Assembly: GCA_040403495.1 (NCBI GenBank)
Contig: JBBAKM010000009.1
Span: 32,258-96,257, forward strand
Reading direction: 5' to 3'
DNA: 64,000 bases
From: JABMMZ01 sp040403495
Lineage (GTDB): Bacteria > Bacteroidota > Bacteroidia > NS11-12g > UBA955
In this document: piece after piece, positions 52,496 through 61,715 of the stretch
Layout: every line of letters begins with the position of its first letter
How positions within the stretch are numbered: the first letter of the stretch is position 1
Translations under genes and position numbers: made by a program
Notes under the pieces: model-generated
Told to the model about the DNA's origin: nothing
Seen by the model: only the letters and a program-made list of their open reading frames with translations
Databases searched by the model: none

Positions 52496-54442
52496 TTATT
52501 GCTTTGAAAATCTTGCACTTACTTTTTCGCCATTTTTCTTGATGATAGAAACCACATATAAGCCACTATTCAAATCGTTTATGTCTAATTTAAATTGTTT
52601 CTGTTGGCTTTGTAAATCCATTACTTCTTTCACAATTCTACCCTGAATATCTGTAACATAAAAACGATTAAATTGACTGGCAGAAAATTTGATTTCTATT
52701 GTAAGCTCTCCTTGGGCAGGATTTGGCTGTATTGATTTTATGTCTGAATGCACTTGATTAAAATTTAACTCAATAACATCACTTAGTCTATAACTATTGT
52801 CATTGTCAATCATTTTTAATTGATAATAAACATAATCTTGCTGTTGATAACACACATCCGTGTATTCATAATCGCTTAAGCTGAATTTATTATTAGGTTT
52901 TACTTGGGCTATTTCTTCAAAATTTTCTCCATCTATTGATCTTAAAATAACATAGGATTTCATTTTTTCCTCGGCTGTAGAAGTCCATTTTAAATGATGC
53001 TGATAGCCTTTTTTAACGCCAACAAATTTTAATAAATTCAATGGTAACGACGCATATACATGAACGATATTTTCACTCACTATTATTCTATTGCAAGCAT
53101 CTGTTACCACACAACGAATCGTACAAGTAGAATCAGCCGTTGTATCAGGTGTAAAGGTGGTGCTTGCAGCGTTTGGATTTGAAAAAGTGCCACCGCAAGT
53201 TGCATTCCACTGATAATTCAATGTGGCTGATACAGGTGAACTAGCATTAACACTCAATCCATAAGTGCTACTATAACTCATTACACTTGGTACAGAGGAT
53301 GAAAATAAACTTGGATTTTTATCTTCCATAGCGACAAAACTAAAGTTCAAAAATTGTCTTACAGCTGTCACATTATCTGAAGTTACAAAACGGCTTGAAC
53401 CAACTCTTGTTTCAGCAATATTGTGTCCCCCTTGGTACATTACTAAACCACTGTTGCTCAATCCAAATCCTCTACCATACAATGAAAGTGCTGCAGGTCC
53501 GTGTGGTATTCCTGTAACATTTGCTTGTGTAGAGTCAAAACAAACTATTTTGGTAGTATTGCGCCAACCACCACCTGTTCCAGTCCTTGGTATAAATATT
53601 CTTTCTGAACCATTGTTATGAGCCCCATCGTGTGTACCTATCATCTGAAAAACAGCATCATCTGGTCTTGAGGAAATAGGAGAACCATTGTAAGACGCTC
53701 TATTGAAATAATAGTTAAATGGTGGTGTTCCATCGGAGTGACTGGTATAATTAATTAAACCTGTGTTACTCAAAAAATTTAATTGGATAGCAGAATTTGA
53801 AGGATTTGTAATCCCTTCCAAAACACTTACCGCATGACAAGCTGACCATATTGCACCTTTGTAATTGGTATTCCAATTTAATAGGTTGTTATGTGTAGCC
53901 CAAGTTGGATCGGAATGTGGCATCACAAAAATATCATCACATGGTCCTAATGTTGCTGGTAACTTAAAATTATAGGAGGTGCTTGGAATACCTGCTTGTG
54001 TAAAAAAAATTGTAGCTAGAGATATATTGTCATTGTTGATGGTCCAATTGGGCATGTATTTGAATGTACGATAAACGTTGACATTAAAACTAGATATTGA
54101 GGTATCCATTTCTACGCCTTGTGTCGCCCAGTAATTAATTCGTGATAATACGGAATTAGTTATACTTGTTTTTGGAATAACAAACGGTCCACCTTTGTAC
54201 CTTACACCATTATGAATAAAATCAAAACTGTCTTTTGGTTTGTTGGGCCTAATAACCCACTTAACGGGTACGTTGTAGTTTGTAACCAAGTCGTAAACCA
54301 TGCCATAAGGTTTTAACCCATTGCCAATTGTTTGTGGAACTATGCCCATATCAACAATATACGAACCAGAAGGTAGGGTTTCTGTTTGAGCTTGAACATA
54401 AGAGATAGCCAAACATATTACAAACAATAGTTTGTTTCTCAT
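52496..54442 (-). CDS. Secreted protein with type IX secretion sorting domain, function unknown
   Basis: 648 residues. Signal peptide 'NKLLFVICLAISYVQAQ' (cut after AQ near 19). The main domain (about 25-380) is not recognised; features are 'FVMPHSDPTWATHNNLLN', 'GAIWSACHAVSVLEG' and 'IGTHDGAHNNGSER', with His, Asp and Cys that might be catalytic. An Ig/PKD-like region follows (about 395-470). The C-terminus 'SIQPNPAQGELTIEI' ... 'GLYVVSIIKKNGEK' is a type A sorting domain. A strong promoter and a hairpin terminator bracket the gene, so it is monocistronic. Confidence 0.87.
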   Translation of the reverse strand: MRNKLLFVICLAISYVQAQTETLPSGSYIVDMGIVPQTIGNGLKPYGMVYDLVTNYNVPVKWVIRPNKPKDSFDFIHNGVRYKGGPFVIPKTSITNSVLSRINYWATQGVEMDTSISSFNVNVYRTFKYMPNWTINNDNISLATIFFTQAGIPSTSYNFKLPATLGPCDDIFVMPHSDPTWATHNNLLNWNTNYKGAIWSACHAVSVLEGITNPSNSAIQLNFLSNTGLINYTSHSDGTPPFNYYFNRASYNGSPISSRPDDAVFQMIGTHDGAHNNGSERIFIPRTGTGGGWRNTTKIVCFDSTQANVTGIPHGPAALSLYGRGFGLSNSGLVMYQGGHNIAETRVGSSRFVTSDNVTAVRQFLNFSFVAMEDKNPSLFSSSVPSVMSYSSTYGLSVNASSPVSATLNYQWNATCGGTFSNPNAASTTFTPDTTADSTCTIRCVVTDACNRIIVSENIVHVYASLPLNLLKFVGVKKGYQHHLKWTSTAEEKMKSYVILRSIDGENFEEIAQVKPNNKFSLSDYEYTDVCYQQQDYVYYQLKMIDNDNSYRLSDVIELNFNQVHSDIKSIQPNPAQGELTIEIKFSASQFNRFYVTDIQGRIVKEVMDLQSQQKQFKLDINDLNSGLYVVSIIKKNGEKVSARFSKQ

Positions 54443-54480
54443 AAATTTGTGATTTAGTTAAAAAGTCTGATTTAGTAGTT

Positions 54481-54511
54481 CAAATATAGAAGTACACACT
54501 CCTTTTGCAAA
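54481..54511 (-). promoter_or_regulatory. Bacteroidota-type promoter of the 52496-54442 gene
   Basis: On the minus strand TTTG (54508-54511) and TATATTTG (54481-54488) are separated by exactly 19 bases, an ideal -33/-7 pair for the phylum's primary sigma factor. Transcription would start about 33 bases before the ATG. Confidence 0.7.
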
Positions 54512-54602
54512 AAAAAATTGAATTTTTTAATAGGTGTTATATTGTTGATTATTAGATGTATAGCATCAAAAATCGAGCTGGTATTAATCGCTTATTGAGT
54601 TA

Positions 54603-54625
54603 TTAATACCATAAAAAAACGTCAT
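54603..54625. other. Half copy of the neighbouring terminator sequence
   Basis: The word TACCATAAAAAAACGTCAT is shared with 52421-52439, the T-run side of the terminator after the type IX gene. The second hairpin arm is missing here. It sits downstream of the GAF-domain gene and may be a decayed terminator. Confidence 0.5.
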
Positions 54626-54661
54626 TTTTTTTAAATAGGTAGTTTATAATGATTAAAATGG

Positions 54662-55120
54662 TTAAAATGAAAGTCTTTTTACCAATTGCTCTAAATACAA
54701 TTGGTCTGTTTCATCGAAAGTATTGAATTCTACACTGTCTATGTCAAGCACAGCAACGGTAGTTTCGCCTTTGAATATAGGAACAACGATTTCTGAATTA
54801 CTAGCCGCAGAACAGGCAATATGCCCTTCAAAATGATGAACATCTGGTACAATAATGGTTTTTTGCTCTTTCCAAGCTGTACCACACACGCCTTTGCCAT
54901 GGGCTATTAAAGTGCAAGCAACAGGACCTACAAAAGGTCCAAGTTCAAGTTGATTATTGGTGTTTATGAAATATATACCACACCACGAATGCTTGAATTT
55001 AGCATAAATTAAGGCACATAAGTTAGCTGAATTTCCAATCCAAGAAATATTACTATCAATAACTGCATCAACTTCTATCAAAAGCTGTTCGTAAAGCACT
55101 TGTTTATCTTGCTTTGTCAT
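54662..55120 (-). CDS. msrC: Free methionine-(R)-sulfoxide reductase (fRMsr, GAF domain)
   Basis: 152 residues, a lone GAF domain. The phrases 'GPFVGPVACTLI', 'GKGVCGTAW', 'VPDVHHFEGHIAC' and 'NSEIVVPI' are diagnostic of the family. The three redox cysteines are Cys69, Cys79 and Cys103. The enzyme reduces free methionine-R-sulfoxide in the cytoplasm, with thioredoxin as the likely reductant. Its ATG abuts the pruA stop with no gap, so it is transcribed with pruA. Confidence 0.93.
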   Translation of the reverse strand: MTKQDKQVLYEQLLIEVDAVIDSNISWIGNSANLCALIYAKFKHSWCGIYFINTNNQLELGPFVGPVACTLIAHGKGVCGTAWKEQKTIIVPDVHHFEGHIACSAASNSEIVVPIFKGETTVAVLDIDSVEFNTFDETDQLYLEQLVKRLSF

Positions 55121-56752
55121 TTATGCTTCCTGTAAAAAAGGATAACGGTAGTCTTTAACGGGAACCAAAGTTTCTTTGATAGTGCGAGTGCTAGTCCATC
55201 TTAACAAATTAGCTTTACTACCAGCTTTATCATTAGTACCACTTGCTCTGCTTCCACCAAAAGGTTGTTGACCTACAACAGCTCCAGTTGGTTTGTCGTT
55301 AATATAAAAATTACCTGCAGCATGTCTTAAATATTCAGTAGCTTGAGTAATTGCATAACGGTCTTGTGCAATTATAGCTCCTGTTAAAGCATATTCACTG
55401 GTTGTATTAACCAATTCTAAAGCTTTTTCAAATTCATTCTCATTGTAAACATATAAGGTTAAAACTGGCCCAAACAACTCTTCGCACATGGTGACATAAT
55501 GAGGTTCTTTTGCCACTATAATCGTTGGGTCAATAAAGAATCCTTTGCTTTTATCATAGGTGCCACCAACAATAATTTCAGCATTAGGGTCTTGTTTGGC
55601 GTTGTCAATATATCCAGCTAATTTATCAAATGATTTTTCATCAATAACTGCATTTACAAAATTTGTAAAATCTTCAGTAGGTCCAACCTTCATTGATTTT
55701 ACTTCTTCTACCAATTTTGTTTTAATAGCATTCCATAAGTTACTTGGAATATAAGCTCTTGATGCAGCAGAACATTTTTGTCCTTGGTATTCAAAAGCAC
55801 CACGTGCCAATGCAGCTACTGTGGTATCAACATCAGCACTAGCATGAACCAAAACAAAGTCTTTACCTCCTGTTTCGCCTACTATACGTGGATAGGTTTT
55901 ATATAAGTGAATATTACTTCCAATAGCATTCCACATAGAACGGAAAACACCTGTTGAACCAGTAAAATGTATGCCTGCAAAATCAGGATGTTTAAAAATG
56001 ATGTCTCCAGTGGTTGGACCATCTGTATAAACAATATTGATTACTCCATCCGGCAAACCAGCTTCTTTGAATAAATCCATAATGACTTTGGCAGAATATA
56101 TTTGAGTAAAGGCTGGTTTCCATACGACAACATTACCCATCATTGCCATACTGCTTGGTAAATTTGCAGCAATTGCCGTAAAGTTAAATGGAGTAAGTGC
56201 AAAAGTAAATCCTTCTAATGGTCGGTGTTCTAATCTATTCCAAATGCCTTTACTATTTGCCGAAGGTTGGTCAGCATATATTTCTGACATGTACTGAACA
56301 TTGAATCTTAAAAAGTCTATTAACTCACAGGCCGCATCAATTTCGGCTTGATAAGCATTTTTCGACTGGCCTAACATTGTTGCAGCATTCATCTTTGCTC
56401 TGTATGGTCCTGCCAATAAATCAGCCGCTTTAAGGAAAATAGCAGCACGCTGTTCCCAAGGCATGTTTTCCCACATTGGTTTTGCTGCAAGAGCCGCCTC
56501 AATAGCTAAATGAACATGTTCAGCATCCCCACGGTGAAATACGCCAATTTGATGATGTCTGTCATGCGGTGGAAATATGGCTTGTGTTTTTCCAGTTTTT
56601 ACCTCTTTACCATTGATGTACATTGGAATATCTATTACTTGGCTGCGACCCTCTGCCAAAGCTTTTTTTAATTCTAATTTCTCTTTACTTCCTGCTGCGT
56701 AATCCAATACAGTCTCGTTGATAGCGGTTGGTATTTTAAAAAATCCGTTCAT
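55121..56752 (-). CDS. pruA: L-glutamate gamma-semialdehyde (delta-1-pyrroline-5-carboxylate) dehydrogenase
   Basis: 543 residues from ATG 56752, the usual length in this phylum; a longer frame from 56776 lacks a good start and would run over the -7 box. Key motifs: 'TPFNFTAIAANLPSS', 'FTGSTGVFR', 'VGETGGKDFVLVHASAD' (catalytic Glu), 'YQGQKCSAASRAYIP' (catalytic Cys) and 'EELFGPVLTLYVY'. It oxidises glutamate semialdehyde to glutamate with NAD, the second step of proline breakdown. Confidence 0.95.
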   Translation of the reverse strand: MNGFFKIPTAINETVLDYAAGSKEKLELKKALAEGRSQVIDIPMYINGKEVKTGKTQAIFPPHDRHHQIGVFHRGDAEHVHLAIEAALAAKPMWENMPWEQRAAIFLKAADLLAGPYRAKMNAATMLGQSKNAYQAEIDAACELIDFLRFNVQYMSEIYADQPSANSKGIWNRLEHRPLEGFTFALTPFNFTAIAANLPSSMAMMGNVVVWKPAFTQIYSAKVIMDLFKEAGLPDGVINIVYTDGPTTGDIIFKHPDFAGIHFTGSTGVFRSMWNAIGSNIHLYKTYPRIVGETGGKDFVLVHASADVDTTVAALARGAFEYQGQKCSAASRAYIPSNLWNAIKTKLVEEVKSMKVGPTEDFTNFVNAVIDEKSFDKLAGYIDNAKQDPNAEIIVGGTYDKSKGFFIDPTIIVAKEPHYVTMCEELFGPVLTLYVYNENEFEKALELVNTTSEYALTGAIIAQDRYAITQATEYLRHAAGNFYINDKPTGAVVGQQPFGGSRASGTNDKAGSKANLLRWTSTRTIKETLVPVKDYRYPFLQEA

Positions 56753-56773
56753 TTTTGCAATTAATTTGAACTG

Positions 56774-56781
56774 CAAATTTA
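56774..56781 (-). promoter_or_regulatory. TAAATTTG -7 box of pruA
   Basis: Exact TAnnTTTG followed by C on the minus strand, 21 bases before the ATG at 56752. It supports the shorter pruA start. No clear -33 TTTG partner was found. Confidence 0.5.
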
Positions 56782-56805
56782 CACTTTTTTATGGAAGTGA
56801 TGCGC

Positions 56806-56813
56806 TACTTTTG
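56806..56813 (+). promoter_or_regulatory. TACTTTTG -7 box of the transglutaminase-like gene
   Basis: Exact TAnnTTTG on the plus strand, 42 bases before the GTG at 56856, in the divergent gap shared with pruA. A -33 partner is only a T-run. Confidence 0.4.
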
Positions 56814-56855
56814 TAACAATTTAATAGGCTTTGTTTTGGACGTTTTAACAAAATA

Positions 56856-57845
56856 GTGAGAAGTGATGAAACAATAAGTTATCTTAATTTTCGTTTTCAT
56901 TTTATTAATTTCATTCATTTATACTCCTTTTTTTTGACGATTTTCCTATTACAATCATGTAATTCGTCTGCCAAACAATCAACTAATGTTGTTGTTAATG
57001 ACACTGTTATTTTAGTTAAAGAATATCAATATAACAATCCCACAACAATTCCTCAGTTTTTTCAAGCGTTGATTCTTAATCATTGGAAAGATTATCACCA
57101 AAAAGATTCAACTTCTTTTATTGAGTTTTGTCAAACTTTTCAACTTTCTAATAAGGATACTTTAATTAAACAAAATTTTTATACTTTACAACTGCTTCAC
57201 GACTTATTTACATGCCATAATGCTAATAATTGCTCGCAATCGAAAGTTTTAGATATACCCTATTTTTGGCATTGGGTTCCTAATAATCCCCGACATTCCA
57301 TTTACTTCGTTAAATCAAATAAATTACTTAAAGATACTAAACCACCAATTCGTTTTTCTAAGTATAGCTCATTTGCAGATATTGACAGAACGCCTTATTT
57401 GTTTTTGACCGATTTATTGTCTGAATATCCTCAATATTATAACAATGATTGTGATACTTTTTCTTCATTTGGATGGTGTAGCGAAAGAGAAATGGCTTTT
57501 GTAGCATTGTTGAAAAAATTAGGATTTGAGGGGAAAGTTGTAGCACAAAACAACCATAGCTGGTCTGAATTTTACGTCAATTTCACAAATCTTGAAAGTA
57601 AAATGATTCACTTTAAAGTTAAGGTTGACAATACTTTTGACGATTTACAATGGCAAAAAATAAAAGAAAATGAGATTTATGTATGGAAAAATGAATTTGG
57701 AAAATCTACATTAGCTAAGTGGTATAATCAAAAAGCAACCTCAAGCCAAGAAATAAATCTAATTTCTAATCATCAAGTTCCAAATGCTGCAAAACAAAGA
57801 ATTGAAAAAAAATTGGTAAAGTATTTGGAATCACATGCTGAATAA
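56856..57845 (+). CDS. Transglutaminase-like lipoprotein
   Basis: 329 residues from a GTG start. A long N-terminus ends in a signal peptide with lipobox 'IFLLQSC' (Cys near 35). The C-terminal half has 'GWCSEREMAFVALLKKLG' (Cys near 207), 'NHSWSEFYV' (His near 232) and 'VDNTFD' (Asp near 253), in the order and spacing of the Cys-His-Asp triad of the transglutaminase/papain-like superfamily. It would act in the periplasm or at the outer membrane. Substrate unknown; the triad is read by eye. Confidence 0.7.
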   Translation: MRSDETISYLNFRFHFINFIHLYSFFLTIFLLQSCNSSAKQSTNVVVNDTVILVKEYQYNNPTTIPQFFQALILNHWKDYHQKDSTSFIEFCQTFQLSNKDTLIKQNFYTLQLLHDLFTCHNANNCSQSKVLDIPYFWHWVPNNPRHSIYFVKSNKLLKDTKPPIRFSKYSSFADIDRTPYLFLTDLLSEYPQYYNNDCDTFSSFGWCSEREMAFVALLKKLGFEGKVVAQNNHSWSEFYVNFTNLESKMIHFKVKVDNTFDDLQWQKIKENEIYVWKNEFGKSTLAKWYNQKATSSQEINLISNHQVPNAAKQRIEKKLVKYLESHAE

Positions 57846-57976
57846 AAGTCCCCCAGCTATAAACCCTATGCGCAACTTTTTCCAGCATGACTGTAAATAA
57901 ATTCATTTGCCCCTAAAGACATCGAGCGTTGTTAAAATTGGTTCTAACTTCTTGTTTTTTACCCCATAAATTCAGT

Positions 57977-58007
57977 TTTGCTAAATTGACCTTTAATCTT
58001 ATTTTTG
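57977..58007 (+). promoter_or_regulatory. Bacteroidota-type promoter overlapping the annotated E1 start
   Basis: TTTG at 57977-57980 and TATTTTTG at 58000-58007 are 19 bases apart, a full -33/-7 match. Transcription should start near 58013-58016, after the ATG codons at 58009 and 58012. This favours translation from a later Met (58039 or 58045). Confidence 0.6.
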
Positions 58008-58008
58008 C

Positions 58009-60408
58009 ATGATGTCTAAACCAATTGCAAAAGACAAAATGACTATGGATTTTGAAGCATTCAAAAAAGAAGTATTGAGCGATTATAAGTTAGCCTACGA
58101 AAGTAGACAAGCTAGTTTAATTGGAAGAAAAGAAGTATTAACCGGAAAGGCTAAATTTGGCATTTTTGGTGATGGTAAGGAAGTGGCTCAACTCGCCATG
58201 GCAAAGGCATTTCAAAAAGGGGATTTTAGAAGTGGCTATTACCGTGACCAAACTTTTATGTTTGCCACAGGAATGAATACTATTCAAAACTTCTTTGCTC
58301 AACTCTATGCCCACACAGATTTAGAAGCTGAACCAAACAGTGCCGGAAGAAGTATGAATGGTCATTTTGGGTCTCGATTGTTGGATGACAATGGACAATG
58401 GTTGCCGCAAACAGACCGCTATAATTCAAGTTCTGATATTTCTCCTACTGCAGGACAAATGCCCCGTTTACTTGGATTAGCTTTGGCTTCCAAATTATAC
58501 AAACAAAATCCTGAATTACATCAATATACCGATTTCTCTAACCAAGGAAATGAAGTTGCTTTTGGAACTATCGGAAATGCCAGTACCAGTGAAGGTGGTT
58601 TTTGGGAAGTGATGAATGCCGCAGGTGTATTGCAAGTGCCTATGGTGATGAGTGTTTGGGATGATGCTTATGGTATTTCTGTCCCTGCAAAATACCAGAC
58701 TACTAAAGAAAATATTAGCGCATTGTTAAGTGGTTTCCATACCGATGAATTAGGCCCAGGTGTAGATATTTACAAAGCCAAAGGTTGGGATTATGCTGAA
58801 TTGTGCCAAGTGTATAAAGAAGCTGTTGAGCATTCTAGAACTTTACACAGACCTGTTCTTATTCACGTTACTGAAGTAACACAACCGCAAGGTCACAGTA
58901 CCTCAGGTTCTCACGAAAGATATAAATCAAAAGAAAGATTACAATGGGAACAAGATTTTGATTGTATTAAAAAAATGCGTGAATGGATGCAAGAAACCAA
59001 TATTGCAACTGCACAAGAATTGGATGAAATAGAAAAGGAAGCAACTGATTATGTTAACCAAGCCAAAAAACAAGCTTGGGAAGCTTATTTAGCTCCATTA
59101 AAAAAAGACATTGCAACTTGTATTCAATACTTAAATGCCATTGACCATCCAAGCGCTGCTGAAGCTGTAAAAACACTTCAGTTAACCAAAGATGCTATTC
59201 GTAAAGATATTGGAATGGCTATCAATCAAGTGTTAATTGCCACTATTCAACAACCTTCTTCTGAACGAACTGCTTTAAAACAATTTTATGAGCAATTTAT
59301 AGTTGACAATTTCGAACGTTATTCTTCTCATTTACACAGTGAATCTGCACATCGTGCATTAAATATTACCGAAGTAAAACCAATTTACGCCGATGATAAG
59401 TTGGTGGATGGTAGGGAAGTAGTTTTGGCTTGTTTTGATGCTGCTTTGGAGCGCGACCCTCGTGTTTTAGCCTTTGGTGAAGACGTTGGAACTATTGGGG
59501 ATGTGAACCAAGGGTTTGCCGGTATGCAAGAAAAATATGGTGAAATCAGAGTAAGTGATACAGGAATTAGAGAATTAAGTATTATTGGTCAAGGGATAGG
59601 TGCTGCCATGAGAGGGTTACGACCTATTGCCGAAATCCAATATTTGGATTACTTGTTGTATGCCGTTCAAATAATGAGTGATGACATTGCCACTATGCAA
59701 TACAGAACCAAAGGGGGTCAAAAAACACCTTTGATTATTAGAACACGCGGTCACAGGTTGGAAGGTATTTGGCACAGTGGTTCGCCTATGGGCATGATTA
59801 TTAATGCCGTAAGAGGAATGCATGTGTGTGTGCCTAGAAACATGACTCAAGCCGCTGGTATGTATAATTTATTGTTACAAGCAGACGAACCGGCACTCGT
59901 AGTTGAATGTTTGAATGGCTACAGATTGAAAGAAAGATTACCTCAAAATATTGCTCAATTTACAGTGCCTTTAGGGGTTCCTGAAATATTACAAGAAGGT
60001 TCGGATGTGACTATAGTAGGCTATGGTAGCACGCTTAGAATTATTCAAGATGCCATGCAAAAATTGCAACAATTAGAGATTAGTTGCGAATTGATAGATG
60101 TACAAACCTTATTGCCTTTTGATGTTAATCATTTGATTGTAGAATCTTTGAAAAAAACCAACAAAGTTGTATTTATAGATGAAGATGTTCCGGGAGGTGC
60201 TACCGCTTATATGATGCAACAAGTATTGGAAATTCAAGGAGGTTATAATTATTTGGATTCTGCCCCATTGACCATAGCTGCAAAGGCACATCGCCCTGCT
60301 TATGGTACCGATGGCGATTATTTCAGTAAGCCAAATGCCGAAGATATTTTTATAGCTATTTATAACATGATGCACCAATATCAGCCAAGTAAGTTCCCTG
60401 CTTGGTAG
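58009..60408 (+). CDS. Fused alpha/beta E1 of a branched-chain or related 2-oxoacid dehydrogenase
   Basis: 799 residues. The first ~410 are the E1 alpha part with thiamine-pyrophosphate binding 'AFGTIGNASTSEGGFWEV' near 186-203 and 'GHSTSGSHERYKSKER'. The last ~330 are E1 beta ('AFGEDVGTIGDVNQGFAG' near 485-502, 'QYLDYLLYAVQ' near 544). Fusion is normal in Bacteroidota. It decarboxylates a 2-oxoacid and passes the acyl group to a lipoyl E2 encoded elsewhere. The promoter overlaps the first ATG codons, so the true start is probably Met11 (58039) or Met13 (58045). Confidence 0.92.
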   Translation: MMSKPIAKDKMTMDFEAFKKEVLSDYKLAYESRQASLIGRKEVLTGKAKFGIFGDGKEVAQLAMAKAFQKGDFRSGYYRDQTFMFATGMNTIQNFFAQLYAHTDLEAEPNSAGRSMNGHFGSRLLDDNGQWLPQTDRYNSSSDISPTAGQMPRLLGLALASKLYKQNPELHQYTDFSNQGNEVAFGTIGNASTSEGGFWEVMNAAGVLQVPMVMSVWDDAYGISVPAKYQTTKENISALLSGFHTDELGPGVDIYKAKGWDYAELCQVYKEAVEHSRTLHRPVLIHVTEVTQPQGHSTSGSHERYKSKERLQWEQDFDCIKKMREWMQETNIATAQELDEIEKEATDYVNQAKKQAWEAYLAPLKKDIATCIQYLNAIDHPSAAEAVKTLQLTKDAIRKDIGMAINQVLIATIQQPSSERTALKQFYEQFIVDNFERYSSHLHSESAHRALNITEVKPIYADDKLVDGREVVLACFDAALERDPRVLAFGEDVGTIGDVNQGFAGMQEKYGEIRVSDTGIRELSIIGQGIGAAMRGLRPIAEIQYLDYLLYAVQIMSDDIATMQYRTKGGQKTPLIIRTRGHRLEGIWHSGSPMGMIINAVRGMHVCVPRNMTQAAGMYNLLLQADEPALVVECLNGYRLKERLPQNIAQFTVPLGVPEILQEGSDVTIVGYGSTLRIIQDAMQKLQQLEISCELIDVQTLLPFDVNHLIVESLKKTNKVVFIDEDVPGGATAYMMQQVLEIQGGYNYLDSAPLTIAAKAHRPAYGTDGDYFSKPNAEDIFIAIYNMMHQYQPSKFPAW

Positions 60409-60510
60409 TATAAGTTTAATGTAAAAATTGAACTAAACTGTTAATCTCTCTTTCAAGTAATAGTTGAATAATTTCTTATAAAAATGACCTTAAATCTTTA
60501 AAAATTTTCC

Positions 60511-61554
60511 ATGAATTTTTCATTTTCAGAAGCCATAATTGATAATTTCTTTGTCCACCGAGTTGGTAATAAATTTGCAGAGGAAGACTATTTTATATCA
60601 AAAAAAAGTGTCAATACCAATGAAGAATTAAGGGATTTGCTCAGTCATTATTTTCTATCATCATTCAAATCGGAAGAGCTTTATCAATTTAAACACGACA
60701 TTGAGTTGCCCTTAAACGAGGTCTATTCTTGTGTTAAAAAAGTTTTCGAAAATCCTGAAACTTTGTACGACCAATCGGTAAATCTAGCAAAGCATTTATA
60801 CAACCAAAGTGTACATCCCAAAATTAAGGGAGGCGAGTTTTATGTGGTTTACTTTAGAGATTGTGTTTTGAATGGCGATTATATGGATGGAATCGGTTTG
60901 TTTAAATCTGAAAACAAAGATACTTTTTTACAAGTAGAACAAAGGATGGACGGTTTTGATATTGAAAGTCGTAAGGGAGTCAATATAAATAAATTAGACA
61001 AAGCTTGTTTGATATTTAATACTGGTACAGAAAGCGGCTATACACTCACAGCCATTGATAGTACAAACAAAGGAAATGAAGCACAATATTGGAAAGACAG
61101 TTTTTTGGAAATAGTGCAGTTGAACAATGAGTTTCACCAAACCAATCAGTTTTTAGGAATTGCCAAACAGTTTGTTACTAAACAATTGGGAGAAGATTTT
61201 GAAGTTAGTAAAGCCGACCAAATAGATTTGTTGAACCGTTCTGTAAATTATTTTAAAAAACACGATACCTTCGAGAAAGAGGAATTTGAAGCAGAGGTTT
61301 TTGCCAATGAAAATGTCATTGAATCTTTCCGTAAGTTCGACCAACATTACCGTCAGGAACACGAGGTTGACCTTTCAGACAGTTTTGAAATTTCGGCCCA
61401 AGCAGTAAAAAAACAAGCACGTATATTTAAAAGCATCCTCAAGCTCGATAAAAATTTCCATATTTATATTCATGGCAACAGAGAGCTCATAGAACAAGGT
61501 ACCGATGAAAATGGCAGAAAGTTTTATAAAATCTACTACGAAACCGAAGCTTAA
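60511..61554 (+). CDS. 37-kDa nucleoid-associated protein (YejK/NdpA family)
   Basis: 347 residues, all-cytoplasmic. 'AIIDNFFVHRVGNKFAEEDY' at the start, 'YVVYFRDCVLNGDYMDGIGL' in the middle and a C-terminal 'RIFKSILKLDKNFHIYIHG' fit the PF04245 family, typical of Bacteroidota and Proteobacteria. The family binds the nucleoid; its exact action is poorly known. It stands alone, about 100 bases after the E1 gene. Confidence 0.87.
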   Translation: MNFSFSEAIIDNFFVHRVGNKFAEEDYFISKKSVNTNEELRDLLSHYFLSSFKSEELYQFKHDIELPLNEVYSCVKKVFENPETLYDQSVNLAKHLYNQSVHPKIKGGEFYVVYFRDCVLNGDYMDGIGLFKSENKDTFLQVEQRMDGFDIESRKGVNINKLDKACLIFNTGTESGYTLTAIDSTNKGNEAQYWKDSFLEIVQLNNEFHQTNQFLGIAKQFVTKQLGEDFEVSKADQIDLLNRSVNYFKKHDTFEKEEFEAEVFANENVIESFRKFDQHYRQEHEVDLSDSFEISAQAVKKQARIFKSILKLDKNFHIYIHGNRELIEQGTDENGRKFYKIYYETEA

Positions 61555-61715
61555 AGTTTTTATTTAAGATAACTTTCACAATAGGGTGCAATAATGCATA
61601 CTAATTGATGAATACATATTTCTTTTGTCAATTATAAGAGCTTATTCACAAACTATTTAATTGAGTTGGTGAATTGTGCTTATAACAAAGCGTTTTTTTA
61701 AAAGTCCTTTGTGGT

